Assembly (NCBI GenBank): GCA_036478235.1
Contig: JAZGDZ010000008.1
Coordinates: forward strand, 1 to 14,190
Direction: 5' to 3'
DNA length: 14,190 nucleotides
Source of the DNA: JACZWZ01 sp036478235
GTDB taxonomy: Bacteria > Actinomycetota > Acidimicrobiia > Spongiisociales > UBA11373
Numbering within the stretch: the stretch's first letter is position 1; every line of letters starts with the position of its first letter. Below are positions 1 to 5,981 of the stretch, piece by piece. The notes beneath the pieces were generated by a model. The model ran no database searches. It saw only the letters and a list, made by a program, of their open reading frames with translations, and was not told the DNA's origin. The position numbers were made by a program, and so were the translations under genes.

Positions 1-115
1 CTCGGCCTCCTCACTCGACGAATCGAAGTGAGAAGCCAAACCGGAACGATGTCCTACGGGCCAATGATCTCCACAAGCGGAACGATGTCCTGCTGTTCGC
101 GGCGGAACGATGTCC
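1..115. repeat. Cluster of three CGGAACGATGTCC direct repeats; probable edge of a mobile element
   Basis: Three exact copies of the 13-mer CGGAACGATGTCC lie at 42-54, 78-90 and 103-115, spaced 36 and 25 bp start to start. An imperfect hairpin precedes them: TCACT-CGA at 11-18 pairs with TCG-(A)-AGTGA at 23-31. No reading frame in this stretch looks coding. Clustered short direct repeats near a terminus are typical of the subterminal transposase-binding sites of some IS21- and IS481-type elements, so the window may begin at the end of such an element. No transposase is visible here, so this is inference. A cluster of regulator-binding sites upstream of the thioesterase gene is the alternative. 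Confidence 0.5.
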
Positions 116-535
116 AGCGGGCCGTCACCTAGGCTCGCCGCGGTGCACCGCACGACGATCCACGTCCGCTGGGGAGAGCTCGATCCCTACAACCACGTCA
201 ACCATGCGGTCTACTCCTCCTATCTCGAACACGCCCGGGTCTCGTCGCTCGAGCACCTCGAACGGGGCACGGACGACCTCGGTGACGACGGTGTGCAGAT
301 CGTCGTGGTCAGATCGGACGTCCGGTTCCGGGCGCCGGCCACCGCCGGCGACGAACTCGTGATCTCGACGAACCTGACGAAGCTGTCTGGTGCTTCGATG
401 ATCTGGAACCAGACGATCGACCGCGGCAACGATCGGATCGTCGAAGCAGAGATCAAGGCCGCCTGCATCGACAAGCGGGGGCGTCCCGTCCGGCTCCCGG
501 AAGGCCTGGCGCGAGCTCTGGAGGCTCTGCGATGA
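110..535 (+). CDS. Acyl-CoA thioesterase, hot-dog fold (4HBT / YbgC-FadM family)
   Basis: Predicted cytoplasmic acyl-CoA thioesterase that hydrolyses an acyl-CoA to free acid and CoA. The N-terminal signature RWGELDPYNHVNHAVY (residues 20-35 from the ATG at 110) is the classic 4HBT motif, with D25 as likely catalytic aspartate followed by HVN. The rest alternates strands as expected for a single hot-dog domain, and 130-141 aa is normal for the family. The ATG at 110 lies inside the third upstream 13-bp repeat. The in-frame GTG at 143 (codon 12) begins just ahead of the conserved domain and has a TAGGCT box 7 nt upstream, so it may be the real start, giving 130 aa. The next gene starts 15 bp after the stop. 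Family is secure; substrate is unknown. Confidence 0.85.
   Translation: MSSGPSPRLAAVHRTTIHVRWGELDPYNHVNHAVYSSYLEHARVSSLEHLERGTDDLGDDGVQIVVVRSDVRFRAPATAGDELVISTNLTKLSGASMIWNQTIDRGNDRIVEAEIKAACIDKRGRPVRLPEGLARALEALR
130..135 (+). promoter_or_regulatory. Candidate -10 box (TAGGCT) for a leaderless thioesterase transcript
   Basis: TAGGCT fits the actinobacterial -10 pattern TANNNT and ends exactly 7 nt before an in-frame GTG at 143. Transcription would therefore begin at about the start codon. No Shine-Dalgarno sequence precedes GTG 143 and no clear -35 is seen. The same geometry recurs before several other genes in this window. Confidence 0.4.
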
Positions 536-538
536 ACC

Positions 539-544
539 TACGCT
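539..544 (+). promoter_or_regulatory. Candidate -10 box (TACGCT) for the PPOX gene
   Basis: TACGCT (TANNNT pattern) begins 3 bp after the thioesterase stop codon and ends 6 nt before ATG 551. This is leaderless spacing, and no purine-rich ribosome-binding site lies in the 15-bp gap. The gene may have its own promoter in addition to read-through from upstream. Confidence 0.35.
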
Positions 545-550
545 CCGGCC

Positions 551-961
551 ATGCTCGATAGATCGACTTCCGAAGGGGCCAAGGGTGAGGCGCTGCTCGA
601 CGACGCCTACGTCGTGTGGCTCACGACGGTGCGCCGCAACGGTCAGCCACAGTCGTCGCCGGTCTGGTTCGTGATCGATGACGGCGAGTTCCTCGTCTAC
701 AGCCTCGACGGCACCGCCCGCACCGCCAACATCGCCGCCAACCCGAGGGTCTCACTCAACCTCGACAGCAATGCCGGAGCCGACGTCGTCACCGTCGAGG
801 GGATAGCCCGGATCGTTGCCGGCCCGGACAGCCTCGACAACGCCGCCTACCAGGAGAAGTACCGCAGCGGCATCGAGCGGATCGGTCACACTCCCGAGTC
901 CTTTGCGGCGCGCTACTCGGTTCCGATCAGGATCAAACCCCTTCGGTGGCGGATTCACTAG
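551..961 (+). CDS. PPOX-class, probably F420-dependent oxidoreductase (Rv3369-like)
   Basis: A 136-aa protein with the split-barrel flavin-binding fold of the pyridoxamine 5'-phosphate oxidase superfamily. Family hallmarks are YVVWLTTVRRNGQPQSSPVWF near residues 20-40, then a barrel strand 'GEFLVYSLDGTARTANI', then 'NPRVSLNL' and 'GADVVTVEGIARIV', ending in RIKPLRWRIH. The pattern resembles the actinobacterial subgroup typified by M. tuberculosis Rv3369, whose members are assigned to coenzyme F420 or sometimes FMN or heme. True PNPOx activity is unlikely because the protein is short and solitary. It probably reduces a small unsaturated or redox substrate in the cytoplasm. It lies between the thioesterase (15-bp gap) and the thioredoxin-like gene (13-bp gap). 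The cofactor assignment is inference from family resemblance. Confidence 0.8.
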   Translation: MLDRSTSEGAKGEALLDDAYVVWLTTVRRNGQPQSSPVWFVIDDGEFLVYSLDGTARTANIAANPRVSLNLDSNAGADVVTVEGIARIVAGPDSLDNAAYQEKYRSGIERIGHTPESFAARYSVPIRIKPLRWRIH

Positions 962-974
962 GAGTCTGGCTGGA

Positions 975-1436
975 ATGATCGAGGCGACGAGGCGGTTGCG
1001 GAGGAGTATGTTCAAGCGCAAGCGGGTCAAGCCGCTCGAAATCACGCGGCTAGATGAGCTCAAGGGCCTGGCGAGCGAGGGCAAGCCGATCCTCATCGAC
1101 TTCTTCCAGTTCGGATGCGCCCCGTGCAAGGTGATGGACGGCATCGTCAACGAGCTCGCCGACGAGTTTGCCGGGACGGCCCACATCGTCAAGGTCAACG
1201 TGGGGCGGGTTCCCGATGCTGCCGCCGCCTTCAAGGTCCGATCGACGCCCACATTCGTTCTTCTCGGCAGGTCGCAGAAGCAGCCGTCCAAGAAGGCGCG
1301 CAAACGGGCCGCCGGCGGCGGAGCACCTTCTCAGAAGGCGTACAGCCCGCGCTGGCGCAGCTCGGGGCTCGTCAGAAAGGACGTGCTGGAGCAGGTGCTC
1401 GTCTCCAATGGGGCAAGGAGACCAGAGAGGGATTAG
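975..1436 (+). CDS. Thioredoxin-like protein with CAPC active site and a basic insertion
   Basis: Thioredoxin fold, 153 aa from ATG 975. GGAG at 961-964 is a plausible ribosome-binding site 10 nt upstream; ATG 1008 is a second option. Strand 'KPILIDFFQFGC' leads into the redox motif C48-A-P-C51, and 'VRSTPTFVLL' carries the cis-proline P92. These are the two defining thioredoxin features. The usual WCGPC is FGCAPC here. The normal short turn after FVLL is replaced by a Lys/Arg/Gly-rich stretch at about residues 99-130, after which a normal final helix 'GLVRKDVLEQVL' resumes. The N-terminus is basic (RRLRR, KRKR) without a clear membrane segment. It is the last gene of the short cluster and is followed by strong hairpins. 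A general disulfide reductase role is likely but the partner is unknown. Confidence 0.8.
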   Translation: MIEATRRLRRSMFKRKRVKPLEITRLDELKGLASEGKPILIDFFQFGCAPCKVMDGIVNELADEFAGTAHIVKVNVGRVPDAAAAFKVRSTPTFVLLGRSQKQPSKKARKRAAGGGAPSQKAYSPRWRSSGLVRKDVLEQVLVSNGARRPERD

Positions 1437-1471
1437 GGGTAAAGAGGGCGCGCCGACGGGCGCGGACTCGG

Positions 1472-1498
1472 CGGCCTGGGGCTGGGGCCCCCGGGCCG
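1472..1498 (+). terminator. Strong GC-rich hairpin downstream of the thioredoxin-like gene
   Basis: Positions 1472-1481 pair with 1489-1498 over 10 bp with one G-T wobble, leaving a 7-nt loop. The hairpin begins 36 bp after the stop codon. There is no T-run, which is common for actinobacterial terminators. Confidence 0.5.
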
Positions 1499-1509
1499 TA
1501 GCACACAGA

Positions 1510-1526
1510 GCCGCCCGAAGGGCGGC
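1510..1526 (+). terminator. Second hairpin, 7-bp stem with GAA loop
   Basis: GCCGCCC (1510-1516) and GGGCGGC (1520-1526) form a perfect 7-bp stem around a GAA triloop, 11 bp after the first hairpin. No T-tract follows. The tandem arrangement supports a transcription end for the thioesterase/PPOX/thioredoxin cluster. The rest of the gap up to about 1646 shows no gene, RNA signature or repeat that I can support. Confidence 0.4.
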
Positions 1527-1646
1527 ACCACCATGCGGAGGCGTTTCGGGGCCGAGGAGGACCCGAACGCCGGAGCCAAACCCGCGATGAGCCGTACGGC
1601 GAAGAGCCATCAGCATCGCCAAGAAGCGGCCGCCTATTTGCGGACC

Positions 1647-1732
1647 GATTAGGGATTAGGGATTAGGGATTAGGCAGAGTCTTCCTAACACCTAACACCC
1701 AACACCCAACCCCTTACCGCCTGACACCTTCC
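1647..1732. repeat. Heptanucleotide array A: (GATTAGG)4 with an inverted CCTAACA arm
   Basis: Four perfect head-to-tail copies of GATTAGG occupy 1647-1674. After a 9-bp spacer come CCTAACA at 1684-1690 and 1691-1697, then the degenerate units CCCAACA, CCCAACC and CCTTACC to 1718, and less regular C-rich sequence to about 1732. The reverse complement of CCTAACA is TGTTAGG, so both arms share the core TTAGG with two variable bases per 7-bp unit, and they face each other as an imperfect inverted repeat. It lies between the hairpins behind the thioredoxin-like gene and the promoter of the next gene. Confidence 0.85.
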
Positions 1733-1757
1733 TACGCAACACCTTCTCGCCTACACC

Positions 1758-1763
1758 TAGTCT
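1758..1763 (+). promoter_or_regulatory. Candidate -10 box (TAGTCT) for the LiaF-like gene
   Basis: TAGTCT ends 6 nt before ATG 1770, giving a leaderless transcript start. The surrounding CCTAGTCT and an AACACCTTCTC block at 1738-1748 recur almost identically before the next gene (2179-2202). The two promoters therefore look like copies of one sequence. No -35 element or ribosome-binding site is visible. Confidence 0.5.
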
Positions 1764-1769
1764 GGCTGC

Positions 1770-2153
1770 ATGCCTGAATGGTCCGGATCCCGCCCGCCCC
1801 GTCCGATCTTCTTCGGCCTCGCCCTGATCACCGTCGGTGTGGTGTTCCTGCTGCGCGAGTTGGACGTCGTCCCGGACGTGGGCCTGTGGACGCTCATCTG
1901 GCTGGCACTCGGCTCGTGGCTGTTCCTCGGCACCCTGTCCGGGAACCGACGCGGGTGGTTCTGGCCGCTGACGTTGCTTCTCATAGGCGTCGTCATGCTG
2001 CTGCGAGACCTCGACGTGCTCGACTCCGACTTCAGGATCTGGCCGGTAGTGGTGATCGCCATCGGACTCTCGATCGTGCTCGAAGCATCGACCTGGGGAC
2101 GAAAACGCCGGAAGGGTCGGGGAGCCTCGTGGGAGATGGGGACCAGGCATTAG
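1770..2153 (+). CDS. Small membrane protein, LiaI/LiaF-like transmembrane domain (DUF5668 type)
   Basis: A 127-aa protein with four hydrophobic segments at about residues 13-29, 38-55, 63-77 and 89-105 and a basic C-terminal tail (GRKRRKGR). It is an internal duplication: 'GVVFLLRELDVVPD' followed by 'WTLIWLALGSWLFL' is repeated as 'GVVMLLRDLDVLDS' followed by 'WPVVVIAIGLSIVL'. This two-helix unit with an RxLDV turn is characteristic of the LiaI-LiaF-like transmembrane family, whose better-known members act in cell-envelope stress sensing. The cytoplasmic LiaF C-terminal domain is absent, so a LiaF-type inhibitory function should not be assumed. The start ATG has a promoter-like TAGTCT 6 nt upstream. 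The TAG stop (2151-2153) lies inside the following heptamer array. The gene precedes a P-type ATPase. Confidence 0.75.
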   Translation: MPEWSGSRPPRPIFFGLALITVGVVFLLRELDVVPDVGLWTLIWLALGSWLFLGTLSGNRRGWFWPLTLLLIGVVMLLRDLDVLDSDFRIWPVVVIAIGLSIVLEASTWGRKRRKGRGASWEMGTRH

Positions 2154-2182
2154 GTATTAGGTATTAGGTACTAGGCCTAACA
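2149..2182. repeat. Heptanucleotide array B: (ATTAGGT)3, ACTAGGC, CTAACA
   Basis: Three perfect ATTAGGT units (2149-2169) are followed by the variant ACTAGGC (2170-2176) and an inverted unit CCTAACA (2176-2182), with a palindrome TAGGCCTA at 2172-2179. Core and polarity match array A (TTAGG arm, then CCTAA arm). The stop codon of the LiaF-like gene is inside the first unit. The array ends 14 bp before the TAGTCT box of the ATPase gene. Confidence 0.85.
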
Positions 2183-2196
2183 CCTTCTCCTCTCCC

Positions 2197-2202
2197 TAGT
2201 CT
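2197..2202 (+). promoter_or_regulatory. Candidate -10 box (TAGTCT) for the P-type ATPase gene
   Basis: TAGTCT ends 8 nt before ATG 2211. The motif is identical to the one before the LiaF-like gene, and the shared upstream block AACACCTTCTC is at 2179-2189. No ribosome-binding site is seen, so a leaderless or near-leaderless mRNA is likely. Confidence 0.5.
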
Positions 2203-2210
2203 CACCTGCG

Positions 2211-4667
2211 ATGGAGAGCGCCCCGGCAGCCCAGTCTCGACTCGTCGGACTCAGCACCGCCGACGTCAATCAACGGATGGCCGCCGGTGCGGTCAATCGG
2301 GTGCCGACGGGACCGACCCGCACGGTGGGCGAGATCGTCAAGGCGAACGTCTTCACGGTCTTCAATCTCCTGCTGAGCGTCCTCCTCGCCGTGGTGCTGA
2401 TCGTCGCCCCGCCGCAGGATGCGCTGTTCGGAGTGGTCCTCGTGACCAACGCCCTGATCGGGATCATCCAGGAGCTGCGAGCCAAACGGACCCTCGATCG
2501 CCTTGCACTTCTCAGCGCGCCCCGGGCCATCGTCATCCGGGACGATCGCCGCTGGGAGGTTCCCATCGATGACGTCGTGCTCGACGACCTGCTGGTCGTC
2601 GCTCCCGGGGATCAGATCGTCGTCGACGGGGTCGTCGTGGCCACTGAAGGTATGGAGGTCGACGAGTCCCTCCTCACCGGAGAAGCAGACGCCGTCATCA
2701 AAGATGTCACCGACGAGGTGTTGTCGGGATCCTTCGTGACCGCCGGCAGCGGCGTCTACAAGGCGCGGCGTGTGGGGCCGGAAGCGTATGCGGCCCGGCT
2801 GGCGGACGAAGCCAAGAAGTTCACCCTGGTGCGTTCGGAGCTGCGGGGCGGCATCGACCTGATCCTCAAAGCCATCGGATGGCTGATGCTGCCCATGATG
2901 GCCCTCCTCGTCTGGAGCCAGGTCAACGCCAACGACGAGCTCAAGGAGGCCATTCGGGTGGCGGTCGCCGGAATGGTCGCCATGATCCCGCAGGGTCTCG
3001 TTCTGCTCACTTCCGTCGCCTTTGCCGTGGGGGTGGTTCGTCTCGGGCGCCGCAAGGTCCTCGTCCAGGAGCTTGCGGCGGTCGAGGGGCTGGCTCGGGT
3101 CGACGTCGTCTGCTTCGACAAGACCGGGACGCTCACAGAAGGTCGTCTGGCGGTCGATGAAGTGAGGCTGCTGCGAGAACGAGAAGATGTCGTCCAGGCG
3201 CTCGGGGCGCTTTCCGTCGCCGACGCGAGCCCCAATGCGACGATGCGGGCCGTCGCCGAACAGTTTCCCGAGCCCGCCGGCTGGTGGCGGACCGCCACCG
3301 TTCCCTTCTCATCGGCCCGCAAGTGGAGTGCGGCGAGCTTCGGCGAATTCGGCTCCTGGGTGATCGGAGCGCCCGAGATGATCATCCCGAACGACCCGGC
3401 CATCGACACTGCGGCCCGCAGCGCCGCCTCCGAGGGCAAGCGCGTCCTGCTGCTCGCCCACACCCGATCCGGCCTGTCGGGTGAATCGCTCCCCCCGGGC
3501 CTGGTCGGCATCGCCCTCGTCCTGCTCAGCGACGTGATCAGGGAGGACGCCGCCGCCACCCTGCGCTACTTCGCCGAACAGGGCGTGACGGCCAAGGTGA
3601 TCTCGGGAGACCATCCCGAGACCGTGGCCGCGATCGCCCGGGCGGTGGGCCTACCGGGCGCAGACCGGGTCGTCGACGCTCGCAACCTGCCGGCTGATGA
3701 TGCCGCCCTCATCGAGATCATCGAGAACGGGACGGTCTTCGGAAGGGTGACGCCACACCAGAAGCGGGCAATCGTGGGCGCCCTGCAGGCCCGCGGCCAT
3801 GTCGTTGCCATGACGGGAGACGGGGTGAACGACGTGCTCGCCCTCAAGGACGCCGACATCGGGATCGCCATGGGCTCGGGCTCGTCCGCCTCGCGGGCCG
3901 TGGCTCAGTTGGTCCTGCTGGACGGGTCGTTCGATACCCTGCCGTCGGTTGTGGGGGAGGGGCGCAGGGTGATCGCCAACATCGAGCGGGTCGCCAACCT
4001 CTTCGTGACGAAGACCGTCTATGCGCTGCTGCTGGCCGTGCTGGTCGTGGTGTTTGCCCGCCCGTTCCCCTTCGTTCCCCGCCACCTGACGCTGGTCGGA
4101 ACACTCACCATCGGCGCTCCCGGGTTCTTCCTCGCTCTCGCTCCCACCTCGGTGCGGGCAAGGCCGGGCTTCGTCGCCCGAGTTCTTCGCTTCTCGATTC
4201 CGGTAGGCGGGCTCGCCGCCGCCGCCACCTACGCCGCATACGAGCTCGCGATATCCGAAGACGTCTCCCTGATCCGGGCCCGAACCCTGGCCACCATCGT
4301 CCTCGTCTCGGTCGGACTGTTCGCACTCGTCGTCAACTCGCGGCCGCTCACCCCGGGACGAAAGGTCTTGGTGGGAACCATGGCCGGAATCTACGGCCTG
4401 GTCCTGATCACTTCGACCGGGCGAATCTTCTTCGAACTGGAGCTGCCGCGACTGATCGTCCTCCTCGCCGGTCTCGGCATCGTCGGGTTGACCGGGGCCG
4501 TCATGTACGCGGCCTTGCGCGCCTTCGGGTGGCTGCAACAAGTCCCCACGCTGCTGCGAACTCCATTCGATGCCGGAAAGCCAGGGCGCCTCTTGTCGGG
4601 CCTGCGCCGTATGACCAGCAGGGTGCGTCGCGTCACGGAGCCGATCGACGGTACCGGTGACGATTAG
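2211..4667 (+). CDS. ctpE: P-type cation-transporting ATPase, CtpE-like
   Basis: An 818-aa integral membrane P-type ATPase. In order: N-terminal cytoplasmic segment; first helix pair at about residues 45-88; actuator domain with LTGEAD (155-160, the TGES-type loop); helix pair at about 220-275 containing the ion-site motif IPQGLVLLTS (259-268); phosphorylation motif DKTGTLT with D303; nucleotide-binding domain; hinge motif MTGDGVND (534-541); and a C-terminal membrane region from about residue 585 to 770. There is no N-terminal metal-binding CxxC domain, which argues against a copper or heavy-metal pump. IPQGL plus the overall length match mycobacterial CtpE (about 800 aa), reported as a Ca2+ uptake ATPase. 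The family is certain; Ca2+ specificity is by analogy. It converges on the ATP-grasp gene with a 30-bp gap. Confidence 0.9.
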   Translation: MESAPAAQSRLVGLSTADVNQRMAAGAVNRVPTGPTRTVGEIVKANVFTVFNLLLSVLLAVVLIVAPPQDALFGVVLVTNALIGIIQELRAKRTLDRLALLSAPRAIVIRDDRRWEVPIDDVVLDDLLVVAPGDQIVVDGVVVATEGMEVDESLLTGEADAVIKDVTDEVLSGSFVTAGSGVYKARRVGPEAYAARLADEAKKFTLVRSELRGGIDLILKAIGWLMLPMMALLVWSQVNANDELKEAIRVAVAGMVAMIPQGLVLLTSVAFAVGVVRLGRRKVLVQELAAVEGLARVDVVCFDKTGTLTEGRLAVDEVRLLREREDVVQALGALSVADASPNATMRAVAEQFPEPAGWWRTATVPFSSARKWSAASFGEFGSWVIGAPEMIIPNDPAIDTAARSAASEGKRVLLLAHTRSGLSGESLPPGLVGIALVLLSDVIREDAAATLRYFAEQGVTAKVISGDHPETVAAIARAVGLPGADRVVDARNLPADDAALIEIIENGTVFGRVTPHQKRAIVGALQARGHVVAMTGDGVNDVLALKDADIGIAMGSGSSASRAVAQLVLLDGSFDTLPSVVGEGRRVIANIERVANLFVTKTVYALLLAVLVVVFARPFPFVPRHLTLVGTLTIGAPGFFLALAPTSVRARPGFVARVLRFSIPVGGLAAAATYAAYELAISEDVSLIRARTLATIVLVSVGLFALVVNSRPLTPGRKVLVGTMAGIYGLVLITSTGRIFFELELPRLIVLLAGLGIVGLTGAVMYAALRAFGWLQQVPTLLRTPFDAGKPGRLLSGLRRMTSRVRRVTEPIDGTGDD

Positions 4668-4697
4668 GAGCCCGCTGAGTGCCTCGGCTGCGAATAC

Positions 4698-5921
4698 CTA
4701 GACGGGATCGATCTCGATGTCGAGGAGTCCGTGGGCTTCCCGCAGGGCTGACTCCACGCCATCCGGATCGGAGCCACGGGCGATGATGAATCCCAGGTAG
4801 CGATCGCCTTCGGGCAGGGGACGGATGCGCCGCCCGACCGGTACCGTGATGGTCAGCTCGGTGATCCCGTCGACCTCCGCGACCGCCTCCCTGCCCCGAA
4901 TCGCCCGGAGCACGCCGTCGCCGGGGATGGGAATCATCATCGCTCCCGATGCCCGCTCGACGGGTCGCATACCGCGCCGATTCATGCCCAGAGCCGCCCT
5001 CAAGAGGAGCACCTCGAGGCTTTGCTCGAGCATCCCGAAACGAAGTGACCGTCCGCACAGGCCGCCGATCGACCGAGCCGCCACCTCGATGACCCGGGGA
5101 CCCGACGGCGTGAGCCTGACCTCGGCGTGTATCGGCCCCAACGCCAGGCCGAGGGCGTCGACCGATCGCTCCACGAGCCGGCTCACCCCCTCGAGAGTGT
5201 CTGCGTCGTGGCGCGAGGGGCTGACGTAGATCGTCTCCTCGAAGAAGGGGCCATCCAGCGGATCCGGCTTGTCGAAGACCGCCAAGATCTCGAGCCCATC
5301 GGCGCCGATGAGGCCCTCCAGGGCCACCTCGTCGCCGGGGAGAAACTCCTCGAGCAGGATCGATTCACCGGCGACACCGGCATCGCGCTGGATCCCGGCG
5401 ATTCGTGTCAATGTGGCCGCCAACCGGGCTTCGTCATCGACCTTCACGACCCCTCGGCTGGCCGACAGCGACACCGGCTTGGCAACGAGGGGGTATCCGA
5501 TCTCACGGGCGGCAGCTGCAACGTCGTCCGAAACCTTCACCGCGCGAAAGGCCGGCTGGGGGATGCCGGCGGTCGCCAGCAGGTTCCTCATTCGAGCCTT
5601 GTCGCGGGTGGCGGCGACGGAATCGGGCGCGTTGTGCGGGAGTCCCAGGTCCCGGGCCGCCAATGCCGCGACGAGTACGCCGGCGTCGTCTACCCCGACC
5701 ACCGCATCGAGCGGCACGGCCTCGGCGTGGGCAACAATCGACCGGGCCGCCTCCGTCGGGTCGGCGCAATCGACCGTGATCACTGCGGTTATGCGGCCCG
5801 ACACCAACCCGAGCGACCCGTCCGTGGCAATGACAAGATCGACTCCGAGTTCGTCCGCGGCGGCTATGAAATCCGGGCCCCGGTAGGAATTGGTGGGAAG
5901 AACGAGTCCGACGGTGGGCAC
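4698..5921 (-). CDS. ATP-grasp domain carboxylate-amine ligase (L-amino-acid-ligase-like)
   Basis: A 407-aa ATP-grasp enzyme, expected to activate a carboxylate as acyl-phosphate and join it to an amine. An N-terminal Rossmann-like preATP-grasp domain (about 1-105) is followed by an ATP-binding domain with 'YPLVAKPVSLSASRGV' (143-158, K148), EEFLPGDEVALEG (191-203), HAEVRL (265-270) and the Mg-binding segment IEVAARSIGG (278-287). The C-terminal region (about 320-407) resembles the LAL_C2 domain of L-amino-acid ligases: 'GAMMIPIPGDGVL' and 'RYLGFIIARGSDPDGVESAL'. It starts at GTG 5921; no better in-frame start is visible. It is a single gene, divergent from nfuA with a 60-bp gap and convergent with the ATPase. 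Substrates cannot be told from context. Dipeptide synthesis, or an amide ligation in a cofactor or natural-product route, are both possible. Confidence 0.8.
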   Translation of the reverse strand: MPTVGLVLPTNSYRGPDFIAAADELGVDLVIATDGSLGLVSGRITAVITVDCADPTEAARSIVAHAEAVPLDAVVGVDDAGVLVAALAARDLGLPHNAPDSVAATRDKARMRNLLATAGIPQPAFRAVKVSDDVAAAAREIGYPLVAKPVSLSASRGVVKVDDEARLAATLTRIAGIQRDAGVAGESILLEEFLPGDEVALEGLIGADGLEILAVFDKPDPLDGPFFEETIYVSPSRHDADTLEGVSRLVERSVDALGLALGPIHAEVRLTPSGPRVIEVAARSIGGLCGRSLRFGMLEQSLEVLLLRAALGMNRRGMRPVERASGAMMIPIPGDGVLRAIRGREAVAEVDGITELTITVPVGRRIRPLPEGDRYLGFIIARGSDPDGVESALREAHGLLDIEIDPV

Positions 5922-5967
5922 GGGCCCATGATGGCCGAGGCCGTCCCTCTAACAACATCGACGCCGG

Positions 5968-5973
5968 TACGAT
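5968..5973 (+). promoter_or_regulatory. Candidate -10 box (TACGAT) for the NifU-domain gene
   Basis: TACGAT is close to the consensus TATAAT and ends 8 nt before ATG 5982. It lies in the 60-bp divergent region shared with the ATP-grasp gene. No Shine-Dalgarno sequence is seen before the ATG, so leaderless translation is likely. No -35 is recognisable. Confidence 0.5.
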
Positions 5974-5981
5974 GCCCGCCT

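Noticed and set aside
1647..1674. Telomere-like TTAGGGA repeats suggesting eukaryotic contamination or a linear replicon end
   Set aside because: Only four units, embedded between bacterial genes and followed by an inverted arm; other heptamers in the window behave the same way with unrelated sequence.
5127..5981. Upstream extension of the NifU-domain reading frame
   Set aside because: It lies antisense to the ATP-grasp gene, which has all its motifs. The A-type domain starts right after ATG 5982, where a TACGAT box is also placed.
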